This document shows, one piece after another, positions 17,073-25,610 of a stretch of 64,000 nt of DNA (the stretch's first letter is position 1; each line of letters opens with the position of its first letter). This DNA is from Mycolicibacterium mageritense. Lineage in GTDB: Bacteria > Actinomycetota > Actinomycetes > Mycobacteriales > Mycobacteriaceae. The stretch is taken from assembly GCF_010727475.1 (NCBI RefSeq), contig NZ_AP022567.1, positions 4,774,001 through 4,838,000 on the forward strand, read 5' to 3'. Below the pieces are notes generated by a model, which saw only the letters and a list, made by a program, of their open reading frames with translations, made no database searches and was not told where the DNA came from. Made by a program: the position numbers and the translations under genes.

Positions 17073-17689
17073 CCACGCCTGCCGGTTTACACGCGCTGGC
17101 GTTGGTGTGCAGCCTCAAGCGCAGCCCGGACGAGTCGAGCAGTGGGCTCATGGCCGAGCAGGTGTGTGAGAACCTGGGCGCGCTCGGAGTCACCACCGAG
17201 ATCCTGCGATGTGCCGATTATGTGATCGAACCGGGTGTCGAGGCAGACATGGGCAACGGCGATGAGTGGCCCAAGATCCGGGAGAAGGTTTTGGCCGCCG
17301 ATATCCTGCTGATCTCCACGCCGGTCTGGCTGGGGCACCCCTCGAGTATCGCGCAGCGCGTGTTGGAACGGCTCGACGCCGAACTGTCCAACACCGACGA
17401 CGGCGGCCGCCCCGTGATGGTGGGCAAGGTCGCTCTGGTATCCGTGGTGGGGAACGAGGATGGCGCGCACAAGACGGTCGCCGATGTTTTCCAGGCGCTC
17501 AACGACATCGGCTTCTCCATCCCGGCGCAGGGCTGCACGTACTGGAACGGAGAGGCCATGCAGGGCACCGATTACAAGGATCTCGACTCGGTTCCCGACC
17601 CTGTGGCCGACGCGACGGCGGCCGCGACCCGTAACGCGGCGCATCTGGCGGGCCTGCTCAAGGTCGGGCTGTACCCCCGTTACGAGTGA
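17069..17689 (+). CDS. NAD(P)H-dependent FMN reductase, flavodoxin-like
   Basis: 206 residues, flavodoxin-fold. The FMN phosphate loop is CSLKRSPDESSSG near the N-terminus; STPVWLGHPSSIAQRVLERL is the second flavin-contact block; VVGNEDGAHKTVADVFQAL follows. These match the NADPH-dependent FMN reductase family (WrbA/ArsH/SsuE-like). It probably transfers electrons from NAD(P)H to quinones, metals or FMN. It is coupled to the small membrane protein before it. A strong hairpin follows the stop. Confidence 0.9.
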   Translation: MTTPAGLHALALVCSLKRSPDESSSGLMAEQVCENLGALGVTTEILRCADYVIEPGVEADMGNGDEWPKIREKVLAADILLISTPVWLGHPSSIAQRVLERLDAELSNTDDGGRPVMVGKVALVSVVGNEDGAHKTVADVFQALNDIGFSIPAQGCTYWNGEAMQGTDYKDLDSVPDPVADATAAATRNAAHLAGLLKVGLYPRYE

Positions 17690-17744
17690 CCGGCCGGCCA
17701 GACATGTTGCCACGCAGTCATTTCGGGCCTTGAGGCCCGCGCGC

Positions 17745-17778
17745 GAAGATGGCCCAGCCGAGGGGCTGGGCAATCTTC
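17745..17778. terminator. bidirectional hairpin terminator between convergent genes
   Basis: A 15-bp stem with one mismatch: arm GAAGATGGCCCAGCC, four-base loop, arm GGCTGGGCAATCTTC. It ends with a short T pair. It sits between the flavin reductase and the convergent CsbD gene, and can serve both. Confidence 0.82.
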
Positions 17779-17786
17779 TTGTGTGA

Positions 17787-18032
17787 TCACGGGCGCTGGT
17801 GCGCCTGCTCGCGCTCTTCGGCCGCCTTGGCGCCGGCACGAGCCGATTCGGCTTGTGCTTCCTTCTTGGCCGCGTCCTGCTGGGCGTCAGCCTTGTCCTG
17901 CTGGGCCTTGCCCTCGCGCACGAGGTCGTCTCGGCCGGTCACCGTACCAACGGCTTCCTTGGCCTTGCCCTTGGCGTCCTCGATGACGCCCTTGATGCCT
18001 TCTTCAGGTCCAGAGTTCTTCTTGTCGGTCAT
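17787..18032 (-). CDS. CsbD-family stress protein
   Basis: 81 residues, hydrophilic, with the CsbD signature GIKGVIEDAKGKAKEAVGTV then GRDDLVREGKAQQDKADAQQ. A longer Ala/Glu/Lys-rich helical C-terminus follows. CsbD proteins are general-stress (sigma-B type) induced in Bacillus; the biochemical role is unknown. A SigF-like promoter lies upstream, in line with the family's stress control. Confidence 0.9.
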   Translation of the reverse strand: MTDKKNSGPEEGIKGVIEDAKGKAKEAVGTVTGRDDLVREGKAQQDKADAQQDAAKKEAQAESARAGAKAAEEREQAHQRP

Positions 18033-18096
18033 GGCAACCTTTCCGCTACTGGAGTGGATTGGTGGTTCAACACGGGCTTTCCCGCGCACTCACTGA

Positions 18097-18122
18097 ATTC
18101 CCGATCGGGGGTGCGCCAAAAC
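18097..18122 (-). promoter_or_regulatory. SigF-type promoter for csbD-like gene
   Basis: On the minus strand: GTTT, 16 nt, GGGAAT. It differs from the GGGTAT consensus at one base. It leaves a leader of about 60 nt before the start codon. Confidence 0.6.
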
Positions 18123-18157
18123 GTGACCTGGCAAACAGGGTTGGCGAGGTCGGCGAC

Positions 18158-18182
18158 GTTTCTTCGCGCTGTCGGTGGGTAC
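18158..18182 (+). promoter_or_regulatory. SigF-type promoter for methyltransferase/CDGSH genes
   Basis: GTTT, 15 nt, GGGTAC: a full match to the mycobacterial SigF consensus, 30 bp before the start codon. It is divergent from the csbD-like promoter. Confidence 0.78.
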
Positions 18183-18212
18183 CGGATTAGCTGGGATGTC
18201 GAAAGGACCGAG

Positions 18213-18881
18213 ATGACCGCTGTTGCCGGCGAGGGCGTTTACCCTCCGCAGGAAGATTCGCTGCTGTTGATCGACGCCATCGAACGCAGCGGAGCGGTGC
18301 CCGGTCGCCGCGTGGTGGATCTGTGTACCGGCAGCGGTGTGGTGGCCATAGCCGCGGCCCGGTTGGGAGCTCAGACGGTGACCGCATTGGACATCTGTCC
18401 CCACGCGGTGCGCTGCGCGACGGCCAACGTGCTGGCAGCCGGGGTGTCGGTCGGCGTCAGGCTGGGATCCTGGAGCCAGGCGCTGGACGACGCGCCCTAC
18501 GACCTCGTGGTGTGTAATCCGCCGTACGTCCCGATCGGCTCAGCTGTCGACGCGGCGACCGTCGCGCCGTGGGCCGGCCCGGATACTGCCTGGAACGGCG
18601 GTGCGGACGGCCGGGCGATCCTCGATCCGCTGTGCGACACCGCCCCGGCCTTGTTGGGCGACGGAGGGACGCTGTTGCTGGTGCAATCGGAGTTCGCCGA
18701 CGTCGAGCAGTCGTTGGTCCGCTTGGGCAAGGCCGGTATGACGGCCGAAGTCTTTGCCAGCCAATGGATTCCGTGGGGTCCGGTGGTGTCGTCGCAGGCC
18801 GGTTGGCTGAAGCAGACCGGTCGGCTCCGGCATGACCGCCGTGACGAGCGACTGGTCGTGATCCGGGCGGACAAGTCATGA
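18213..18881 (+). CDS. HemK/PrmC-like class I SAM-dependent methyltransferase
   Basis: 222 residues. SAM-binding motif I is VVDLCTGSGVVAIAAARLG; motif IV is VVCNPPYVPI, the NPPY box of N-methyltransferases that modify glutamine, adenine or cytosine amino groups. It is shorter than PrmC (lacks its N-terminal helical domain), so it is a PrmC-like orphan rather than the release-factor enzyme itself. A SigF promoter lies upstream, and the last four bases overlap the CDGSH gene. Confidence 0.9.
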   Translation: MTAVAGEGVYPPQEDSLLLIDAIERSGAVPGRRVVDLCTGSGVVAIAAARLGAQTVTALDICPHAVRCATANVLAAGVSVGVRLGSWSQALDDAPYDLVVCNPPYVPIGSAVDAATVAPWAGPDTAWNGGADGRAILDPLCDTAPALLGDGGTLLLVQSEFADVEQSLVRLGKAGMTAEVFASQWIPWGPVVSSQAGWLKQTGRLRHDRRDERLVVIRADKS

Positions 18882-19081
18882 GCGAGGTTCGCGTGGTGAG
18901 GGTGATCGAACACGGCCCGATGCTCGTCGAGGGCCCGGTCCGGATCGAACTCCCCGACGGGTCGGTGGTCGAATCCGACCGGTTCATGGTGGCGATCTGT
19001 ACCTGCAGGCGGTCGGCGACCTACCCGCTGTGCGATACCAGCCACCGCAGGAACAAGCGATCAGTCAAGCGGTCGAAGTAG
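18878..19081 (+). CDS. CDGSH iron-sulfur domain protein
   Basis: 67 residues. The cluster-binding motif is CTCRRSATYPLCDTSH, giving the three Cys and one His that hold a redox-active [2Fe-2S] in this family. It is translated from an ATGA overlap with the methyltransferase. Its 3' end overlaps the convergent heme-oxygenase-like gene by 21 bp. CDGSH genes beside iron-containing redox enzymes recur in actinobacteria (my recollection), so the two proteins may work together. Confidence 0.92.
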   Translation: MSEVRVVRVIEHGPMLVEGPVRIELPDGSVVESDRFMVAICTCRRSATYPLCDTSHRRNKRSVKRSK

Positions 19082-20080
19082 CGAACTGCGCTGGGCTGTC
19101 CAGCTTTTCATCAGATGGTCAGCCAGGCGCTCCTCCATCGCGCCGAATGCGCGGATGCCGAAGACCACGTCGGGTTCGAGGCAGGGTTCGTGCGTCAAGA
19201 GGTCACCGATCACGTTGAGGCGGACCACCTGCTCGTGTACGGCATCCGCCTCGACGTGCTCGCGATAGAACCTCACACACGGCTGCGGGGCGTGCATGCG
19301 CTCCAAGGCCGCCACCATCCGGTGTGATCCGGGGGACGACGTGATCTCCGTTGCGGCGAAGTGCCCCGCGGCCGCGCCGCGGAACTTGCGGTGAAGCCCG
19401 AACAGCGACATCAGATTGACCACCGCGAGGGCCTCGGCAGGTACCGCGTCGAGATATCCGAGGTAACTGCAGTCGAGACCCGCGGCAGCCATCAGGTCCG
19501 CGAACAGCTGCTGGTGCACCTGCGTGCCGTGGCCGGCCCCGTATTCGTCGAATTCGACTGCGACGAAGGACGCCTTGGCCTGGCCACTGAGCCGGGGGAT
19601 GAGCCACGCGTGCGGGTCGCCCTCCTTGAGGTGATACAGCGAACGATGCACGAAGTACTCCCGCATCTGCTCCCACGTTGCGTGATCGCGCAGGTAGTAC
19701 GACGGGCCGGTGCCGTCCACCGGTTCTATCGACAGCCGGTCCATCTCTCCGACCGCGGTGACGTCGGACGGAATGCTGCCGACCTCGTCGCGGACGGCCG
19801 CGAGGAACACCCGTTCCAGCTGCGAGCGCAAGTGGAGGAGCCCGGCGTTCCACTCCCAGTCCGGGTCGACGCCCGCGAACCCGCGGTAGTGCAGCTCGTA
19901 ACAGGTGTACAACGCCAGTTGCATGTCGAGGCCCAGGGGATCGGAGTCCCGAAGCGGAACCCATACCGGTTCCAGGTGATTGTGCGGGGCCCGGCCGACG
20001 AGTTGCTCGATGACGGCCGATGACACCCGGCCACGGGGGACGGGTAGCTGAGGTTGTACGGGTGCGGGAAATGTCGTCAT
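19061..20080 (-). CDS. iron-containing redox enzyme family protein (heme-oxygenase-like fold)
   Basis: 339 residues, mostly helical. Candidate metal ligands are ELHYRGF (Glu/His), EFDEYGAGHGTQVHQQLFAD, AATEITSSPGSHRM and YREHVEADAVHE, the E..H, E..H pattern of heme-oxygenase-like diiron oxidases. The substrate is unknown. A SigF-like promoter ends 12 bp before the start codon, so the message is nearly leaderless. It pairs with the convergent CDGSH protein gene. Confidence 0.86.
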   Translation of the reverse strand: MTTFPAPVQPQLPVPRGRVSSAVIEQLVGRAPHNHLEPVWVPLRDSDPLGLDMQLALYTCYELHYRGFAGVDPDWEWNAGLLHLRSQLERVFLAAVRDEVGSIPSDVTAVGEMDRLSIEPVDGTGPSYYLRDHATWEQMREYFVHRSLYHLKEGDPHAWLIPRLSGQAKASFVAVEFDEYGAGHGTQVHQQLFADLMAAAGLDCSYLGYLDAVPAEALAVVNLMSLFGLHRKFRGAAAGHFAATEITSSPGSHRMVAALERMHAPQPCVRFYREHVEADAVHEQVVRLNVIGDLLTHEPCLEPDVVFGIRAFGAMEERLADHLMKSWTAQRSSLLRPLD

Positions 20081-20092
20081 TTGCCGCAGTGG

Positions 20093-20119
20093 ATTCCCGC
20101 TCCTACCGGGGTGGCAAAC
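20093..20119 (-). promoter_or_regulatory. SigF-type promoter for heme-oxygenase-like enzyme
   Basis: Minus strand: GTTT, 17 nt, GGGAAT; 12 nt from -10 box to start codon. One base off the -10 consensus. Confidence 0.55.
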
Positions 20120-20146
20120 ATCGGGATCGACGCCTGCCCTCGATAT

Positions 20147-20302
20147 TCAACGTGTCTGCACATCGGGGTCGTCGTCGGCGGGCGGTTCCGGGTCGCGCCA
20201 TTCCTCGGCGCGGCTCGACCGGTTGCCCTGGAGGGTTCCTCGCAGTTCCTGCTTGAGCTGGTCGTCCTCGCGCGGGCTGTGTTTCGAGCTTTCGCGGTCC
20301 AT
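20147..20302 (-). CDS. small hydrophilic protein, unknown function
   Basis: 51 residues opening MDRESSKHSPREDDQLKQEL and ending in an acidic Pro-rich tail. Probably disordered. It starts 2 bp after the DUF3140 gene stop, so it is likely the third gene of a DUF4383-DUF3140 operon. Similar short charged proteins are widespread in mycobacteria. Confidence 0.65.
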   Translation of the reverse strand: MDRESSKHSPREDDQLKQELRGTLQGNRSSRAEEWRDPEPPADDDPDVQTR

Positions 20303-20304
20303 GC

Positions 20305-20646
20305 TTACCCCGCTTTCAACGGATCGTGGCCGATCGTCATCAGCCGGTGGCGCCAATGTGTGTTTCCCGCGGTGGGATTGCCGTCCTCGTCAGGATGCTC
20401 GGCGTGCACGCGGTCGACGACGACGCGCATGGTTCGCACGTCGTCGGCGGTGAGGTCGGTGCGCCGTTTGCCCAGGATGTGCAGCACCTGCTGACCCGTT
20501 TGCGTGCCGGCCTGGTCAGGCAGTTCCTCGGTCCTGGTGTCGGCAGAACGGGTGCGCAGCCAGTCGAGCAGTTCACGCGACGACATGTTGACGACGCGGT
20601 GGAATTCCTCCCACAGTCCGTCGTCGATCTCGGCATGTTGAGTCAT
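20305..20646 (-). CDS. DUF3140 family protein
   Basis: 113 residues. The body matches DUF3140: LWEEFHRVVNMSSRELLDWL, then GQQVLHILGKRRTDLTADDV and THWRHRLMTIGHDPLK. DUF3140 proteins often occur beside DUF2945 proteins and have been linked to DNA-binding or stress; function is not settled. It is 15 bp after the DUF4383 gene. Confidence 0.85.
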   Translation of the reverse strand: MTQHAEIDDGLWEEFHRVVNMSSRELLDWLRTRSADTRTEELPDQAGTQTGQQVLHILGKRRTDLTADDVRTMRVVVDRVHAEHPDEDGNPTAGNTHWRHRLMTIGHDPLKAG

Positions 20647-20661
20647 GGTGTTCCTCGCGCT

Positions 20662-21159
20662 TCATTCGATCGTTCCCGGCGCCCCTGTGGTGCGGCCGCT
20701 CGTCGAGTGGGCAGTCACCTCACGCCCGAACGCCACACCGAGCAGGATCATGACCACGGCCAGCCCGAAATGCAGCCAGTTGTCCGCCGTGTTCACCGGG
20801 ATGAAGTTGGCGGCACTGTCGCGGTCGATCACCAGTCCGTAGAGCCACACCACGGCATACACGATGCCCCCGCCGATCAGATAGGCGCGGGCCGACTTGA
20901 CGGTGCGGCCCAGGGCCAGACCCGCGACACCGAACGCCAGATGAATGATGTTGTGCAGGACGGAAACGTTGAACACACCCAGCAACTGGGCATCCGAATG
21001 GTGTCCCGCCCACGTCAGATCGCCGTAGTCGGAGGTTATTCCGGGGATGAAACCCAGCACCCCGACAATCAGGAACAAGGCCCCAACCGCGACAGCTGCG
21101 GCCTGGATCGGGGTCGGCCCGACGCTGCCACCGGGCTCTCGAGGGTTCGGTGTCTGCAT
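20662..21159 (-). CDS. DUF4383 family membrane protein
   Basis: 165 residues with four transmembrane segments (about 18-40, 66-86, 92-112 and 125-146). The FNVSVLHNIIHLAFGVAGLA block and DNWLHFGLAVVMILLG are typical of DUF4383. Probably a stress-induced small membrane protein. First gene of a three-gene operon; a weak SigF-like site precedes it. Confidence 0.88.
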   Translation of the reverse strand: MQTPNPREPGGSVGPTPIQAAAVAVGALFLIVGVLGFIPGITSDYGDLTWAGHHSDAQLLGVFNVSVLHNIIHLAFGVAGLALGRTVKSARAYLIGGGIVYAVVWLYGLVIDRDSAANFIPVNTADNWLHFGLAVVMILLGVAFGREVTAHSTSGRTTGAPGTIE

Positions 21160-21233
21160 GATGCTTCCTCTCCCGTGGCCGCCGCGACAGCGCGGTAAGC
21201 GCCTGGCCTCCGTAATTGCGTGTCGTCACCGAT

Positions 21234-21258
21234 TACCCGCCGTGGTGCCGCCGCACAC
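21234..21258 (-). promoter_or_regulatory. weak SigF-like site before the DUF4383 operon
   Basis: Minus strand: GTGT, 15 nt, GGGTAA; the -35 box differs from GTTT at one base. It would give a leader of about 70 nt. Confidence 0.35.
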
Positions 21259-21259
21259 G

Positions 21260-23239
21260 TCAGACGCCGCTCGGATAGGTCTCTGCGGGCGCGCCGACGG
21301 CGGCGAGAGCAGGCAAGGGCCGAAGTGCCGATGTGTGGTCTACGTAGATGACAGCGTCGAACTGATCGGCCACCCGCGCCAGGAAGTAATGGCTCTGCCG
21401 CTCGGTCCGTGGGCTGTAGATGACACCGATCGCGCGTTCGAGCAACGGAGACGCAGGCAGACCGGCGCCGTCGCCGTGCGACCTGATCATGAAGTCGCCC
21501 AATCCCGTTCGATGAAACAGCGCCTCGACGCTGGTCGACAGGGCGGGTGTCACGCGCATCCGGGTCGGTTCGCGGCCCCACGCTTGGCTGGCCGTGACGG
21601 TGCCGGTGTAGGTGGTGAAACCGATCGAACAACACTGCCCTGGGTAGTGCTCCCGCAACAGCTGGCCGAGGTTGAGCTCGCCGCCTGCCGACAGCTCGGT
21701 CGCGCGCGCGTCGCCGAGGTGCGAATTGTGCGCCCAGATCACACAACGGGCAGGCATCTCGCTGTGCGCGTCGAGATGTTCCAAGAGCGCCTGAACGGTT
21801 TCGAGCATGTGCCGGTCGCGGCGGTTCCACGAGGCGATGTGGCCGGCGAACATCGCGCGGTAGTACTCTTCGGCGGCCTTGACCAGGCGGGCGTTCTGAT
21901 TGGCGTAGAACCGCTCGTCGTCCTCGACCATGCCGTCACGCTTGACCATGTCGAGGTCCAGGCGCTGTAGCTCGACGAGTTGTTGGACGACCTCGTCTTC
22001 ACACGACTGGCCTGCGCCGAACGCGACCGCGTAGCCGTAGCGCTGTTCGTCGCGGAAGTGATCGAAACAGCGGTAGCGCTCGCGCGCCCGATCCGCCGCC
22101 GCGGGGTCGCGCGCATCCAGATAGCTGATCACCTCGTTGACCGACCGCAGCATGCTGTAGAGGTCGAGACCGTAGAAACCGACCTGCGGCGAGCGGTCCG
22201 CATTCGTGGTCCGCAACCATTCGACGAATTCCTCGACGACGGTGTTGCGCCACATCCATTGCGGGAATCGGCGAAACGCGTCGAGCGCCTCGACAGGCGT
22301 TCGGTCTTCACTCGCCGTGCGGACGTACCGGTTGATGCGGTACGCGTCGGGCCAGTCGCCCTCGACGGCGACCGCCTGGAACCCCTTCTCCTCGATGAGG
22401 CGTCGGGTCATGTGGGCCCGGGCCGCGTAGAACTCGTGCGTGCCGTGACTGGCCTCGCCGATAAGAACCAATCGCGCGTCACCGACGAGATCGAAAAGCT
22501 CGTCGTCGCCGACGATGCCTGCCGGGGCTGGCACTGCGCCGCGCCGGACCGCGGCGGCGGCGTCGCCAGGTTCGTCTGCCGCCCGCCGAGCGACGGTCGG
22601 TGCCGACAGCAGCTGGCGAACCTCGTCGTCGGTGGTCTGCTCGAAGTCCCAATAGGATTGGCCCACCGCGGTGAAGGGCTGGGGAGTGGTCGCACAGACG
22701 ACCTCGTCCACCCGGTGGCGCAGTTCCTCGCAGGTGTCCTCGGGTGCCGCGGGAACGGCAACGACAACCCTTGCCGGCCCCAGCTTGTCGATGGCCCGCA
22801 GCGCGGCGGTCATCGTCGCGCCCGTCGCCAGGCCGTCGTCCACCACGATCACGGTCTTGCCCGCGATTTCGGGTGGCCGGCGGCCATCGCGATACGCCTC
22901 TTCACGGCGGCGCAGCTCTTTCTGCTCGCGTTCGGCGACCGCCTCGAGGTCTTCGGAGGTGACGTGCAGAGCCCTGATGGCGTCGTCGTTGGTCACCACG
23001 ACGCCGCCGGACGCAATGGCACCCACGGCGTACTCGGGTTGGTCCGGAGGCGCGAGCTTGCGGACCACGAACACGTCGAGAGGAGCTGACAGCGCGGCGG
23101 CCACCTCATAACCGACCGGCACCCCACCACGGGGCAGCGCCAGCACGACGACATCGTCGCGGCCCCGGTGATTCTGGAGTTGCTGTGCCAGCACCCGCCC
23201 CGCCTCGCGGCGGTTCTGGAAGATCTTCGAGCCACGCAT
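21260..23239 (-). CDS. phosphoribosyltransferase-erythromycin esterase fusion protein
   Basis: 659 residues, two domains. Residues 1-210 are a type-I phosphoribosyltransferase: VVLALPRGGVPVGYEVA and the PRPP loop VIVVDDGLATGATM. Residues 240-650 are an erythromycin-esterase-like domain: VLIGEASHGTHEFYAAR, VAVEGDWPDAYRINRYV, GFYGLDLYSM, IWAHNSHLGDAR and SIGFTTYTGTVTAS. The same fusion is Rv2030c of M. tuberculosis, there in the DosR hypoxia regulon (known). Here the gene has a SigF promoter 9 bp before its start, so stress control differs or is added. Macrolide hydrolysis is unproven for this branch. Confidence 0.93.
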   Translation of the reverse strand: MRGSKIFQNRREAGRVLAQQLQNHRGRDDVVVLALPRGGVPVGYEVAAALSAPLDVFVVRKLAPPDQPEYAVGAIASGGVVVTNDDAIRALHVTSEDLEAVAEREQKELRRREEAYRDGRRPPEIAGKTVIVVDDGLATGATMTAALRAIDKLGPARVVVAVPAAPEDTCEELRHRVDEVVCATTPQPFTAVGQSYWDFEQTTDDEVRQLLSAPTVARRAADEPGDAAAAVRRGAVPAPAGIVGDDELFDLVGDARLVLIGEASHGTHEFYAARAHMTRRLIEEKGFQAVAVEGDWPDAYRINRYVRTASEDRTPVEALDAFRRFPQWMWRNTVVEEFVEWLRTTNADRSPQVGFYGLDLYSMLRSVNEVISYLDARDPAAADRARERYRCFDHFRDEQRYGYAVAFGAGQSCEDEVVQQLVELQRLDLDMVKRDGMVEDDERFYANQNARLVKAAEEYYRAMFAGHIASWNRRDRHMLETVQALLEHLDAHSEMPARCVIWAHNSHLGDARATELSAGGELNLGQLLREHYPGQCCSIGFTTYTGTVTASQAWGREPTRMRVTPALSTSVEALFHRTGLGDFMIRSHGDGAGLPASPLLERAIGVIYSPRTERQSHYFLARVADQFDAVIYVDHTSALRPLPALAAVGAPAETYPSGV

Positions 23240-23248
23240 GTCGTGGCA

Positions 23249-23274
23249 CTACCCCGGCCGGATCGTGCCGAAAC
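23249..23274 (-). promoter_or_regulatory. SigF-type promoter for the PRT-esterase fusion
   Basis: Minus strand: GTTT, 16 nt, GGGTAG; 9 nt from the -10 box to the ATG (leaderless geometry). It lies back to back with the P450 promoter, -35 boxes 10 bp apart. Confidence 0.78.
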
Positions 23275-23284
23275 TCTCCATCGC

Positions 23285-23310
23285 GTTTTGGTGTGGCACG
23301 CGGCGGGTAG
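23285..23310 (+). promoter_or_regulatory. SigF-type promoter for the cytochrome P450 locus
   Basis: GTTT, 16 nt, GGGTAG; 10 nt before the first ATG of the P450 frame. Confidence 0.75.
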
Positions 23311-23320
23311 TTGCACCCGC

Positions 23321-24688
23321 ATGGTGATGGACATACCTCGCGTGTGCGGGTTGGAGGCAGTTGCGACGTTGAGCGATCTCGGTTTTGCCTCGGTGTCGGC
23401 CGGGGTGATCGCGCGCAGGCGCCCGATGGCACGCCTGCTGGAACGCGTGCAGGCCGACGCTCGCGCGGTGAAGCGGATTCAGCGGTTGCGGAAGGAATTC
23501 GGCAGGGGCCCTGTCGAATTGGTGCTGCCCGGGCGACGCATCGCGGTCGTGATCGATCCGGACGACGTCGGTGCGGTGCTGACGAACTCTCCGCGGCCGT
23601 TCGATCCCGCGAATCGGGAGAAGCGCAAGGCGCTGCAGTGGTTTCAGCCGCACGGTGTGCTGATCTCGCAGGGCGCGATCAGGTCGCAGCGCCGCGCGGT
23701 CAACGACGCCGCGCTCGACTCCGGGGCCCAACTGCACCGGCTGGCCGATTCGTTCGTGACCGCGATCATCGCCGAAGCCGAGACCATGGCGGCGGAGGCG
23801 ATGTGGCGGGGCCAGCTGGATTCCGCGTAGTTCATGACCGGTTGGTGGCGGCTGGTGCGGCGGCTGGTGCTGGGGGAGCGCGCCCGCGACGACGAGGCGA
23901 TCACCGACCACCTGTTGCGGTTGCGCAAGGCAGGCAACTGGTCGTTTCTGGCGTTGCCGCATTACCGCGCCCGTGGCCGGTTCACCGAGCAGCTGTACCG
24001 GTATGCCGAGGCGCCAGAAGCGGGAAGCCTGGTCAGCGCCCTCGCCGAAACGCCTGCCGCGGGCGCGGTCGACCCGGTCGGCCAGATTCCACAGTGGCTG
24101 TTCGGTTTCGATGCCGCGGGTATGGCGTTGCTGCGGGCGCTTGCGGTTCTCTCGACCCACCCGGCGCACCTTGAGCGTGCGATGAGCGACGCGACCGAGC
24201 CCGACCGTTGCATGCCGCGGCCGTATCTGCGTGGCTGCGTGCTCGAATCGGTGAGACTGTGGCCCACGACTCCGACGATTCTGCGCGACACGACCGAGGA
24301 CACGGTCTGGCGCTCCGGCGGCGAACGATTCACGCTGGCCAAGGGTTCGGCAGTGATGATCGTGGCGCCTGCGTTTCACCGCGATGACGAACTTCTGCCG
24401 TTCGCACACGAATTCGTGCCCGACATCTGGCTCGACGGGCGCGCTGAGCGCCATCCCCAGCTGGTGCCGTTCTCGGCCGGGCCCGCCGAGTGTCCCGGCC
24501 GCAACCTGGTGCTGTTCACGACCAGCACATTGGCAGCCAACCTGTTGCGCCGGTTGCGATTCGACCTGCAGTCGACGCCGCGGCCGCTGCCCGGGCATCC
24601 CTTACCGATGACGTTCAACCAGTTCGGTCTCGACTTCTGCGTGCGTCCCGTCGAGCCGGCACTGGCCGTCGGCCCGGCGACATCATGA
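23321..24688 (+). pseudogene. cytochrome P450 interrupted by an in-frame TAG
   Basis: One continuous frame of 456 codons encodes a P450 except for a TAG at codon 170 (23828-23830). Upstream: LVLPGRRIAVVIDPDDVGAV and the helix-C region FQPHGVLISQGAIRSQRRAV. Downstream: the K-helix ExxR in CVLESVRLWP and the heme loop FSAGPAECPGRN with Cys391. The I-helix reads FGFDAAGMALL and lacks the usual acid-Thr pair. An ATG lies one codon after the stop, so re-initiation is conceivable. A GAG-to-TAG change would explain it. Amber readthrough, sequencing error or a true nonsense allele remain open. The SigF promoter upstream is intact, so decay would be recent. Confidence 0.85.
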
Positions 24689-25600
24689 GCCGCGCTTGGG
24701 AACCGGGATCCGGGTCAGATCCTCGGCGATGACGAGGTCGCCATCGAACACGGCAGCCGCCTCGTCGCGGTACCGGCTCGTATCGGGGTACCGCTGCGAG
24801 AAATGCGTGAGCACCAAACGCCGGACCTTGCACTCCGCGGCGACCCGTGCCGCCTGCCCGGCCGTCAAATGTCCGTAACTGCGCGCCAACTCGGCGTCCT
24901 CGGCGAGGAAGGTCGCCTCGATCACGAGCATGTCGGCCCCGTCGGCCAGTGCGTACACCGAGTCGCACAGCCGGGTGTCCATCACGAACGCGAACCGCTG
25001 CCCGCGGCGCGGTTCGCTGACCTCCGCCAGCTGCACCAGGCGGCCGTTCACCCTGACCGTGCCGGCGCGCTGCAGTTGCCCGATTGCCGCACCGGTGATC
25101 CCGAAGCGTCCCAGCAACTCCGGCAGCATGCGACGGCCGTCGGGTTCGACCAGCCGGTAACCGATCGAGTCCACCGAGTGGTCGAGCCGCCGTGCCTCGA
25201 GAACCCCGAACGTGCCGGCGGCGACCGGTCCGTCGGTGTTCACGGGATGCTCGCGCACATCCGTGGTGTCGTGAAAGATGCTGACGTGTCGGAGCCTGGC
25301 GAAGAATTCCTGCCCTGACGCCGGATAGTGGGCATGCACTGCGTGTTGTGCACCGTCCAACGACATTCGTTGCAGCACACCGGGAACGCCCAGACAGTGA
25401 TCACCGTGGAAGTGCGTCAGGCACAACCTGGTGACGGTGCCGGCCGAAACACCTGCAAGCAGAAGCTGGCGCTGCGTTCCCTCGCCGGGGTCGAACAGCA
25501 ACCCCTGGTCGTCCCAGCGCAGCAGATAGCCATTGTGGTTGCGGTGCCTGGTCGGAACCTGGCTGGCGGTACCGAGCACGACCAACTCGCGGATCGACAC
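24683..25600 (-). CDS. rnz: ribonuclease Z (tRNA 3' endonuclease)
   Basis: 305 residues, metallo-beta-lactamase fold. The zinc motif is LTHFHGDHCLGVPG near residue 62; the first motif is VVLGTASQVPTRHRNHNGYL; later LVIEATFLAEDAELARSYGH and LVLTHFSQRY supply the remaining ligands. It cleaves 3' trailers of tRNA precursors lacking encoded CCA. The GTG start gives MSIRELVVLG. It is convergent with the broken P450, overlapping it by 6 bp. Confidence 0.94.
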   Translation of the reverse strand: MSIRELVVLGTASQVPTRHRNHNGYLLRWDDQGLLFDPGEGTQRQLLLAGVSAGTVTRLCLTHFHGDHCLGVPGVLQRMSLDGAQHAVHAHYPASGQEFFARLRHVSIFHDTTDVREHPVNTDGPVAAGTFGVLEARRLDHSVDSIGYRLVEPDGRRMLPELLGRFGITGAAIGQLQRAGTVRVNGRLVQLAEVSEPRRGQRFAFVMDTRLCDSVYALADGADMLVIEATFLAEDAELARSYGHLTAGQAARVAAECKVRRLVLTHFSQRYPDTSRYRDEAAAVFDGDLVIAEDLTRIPVPKRGS

Positions 25601-25610
25601 ACCGTCGACA

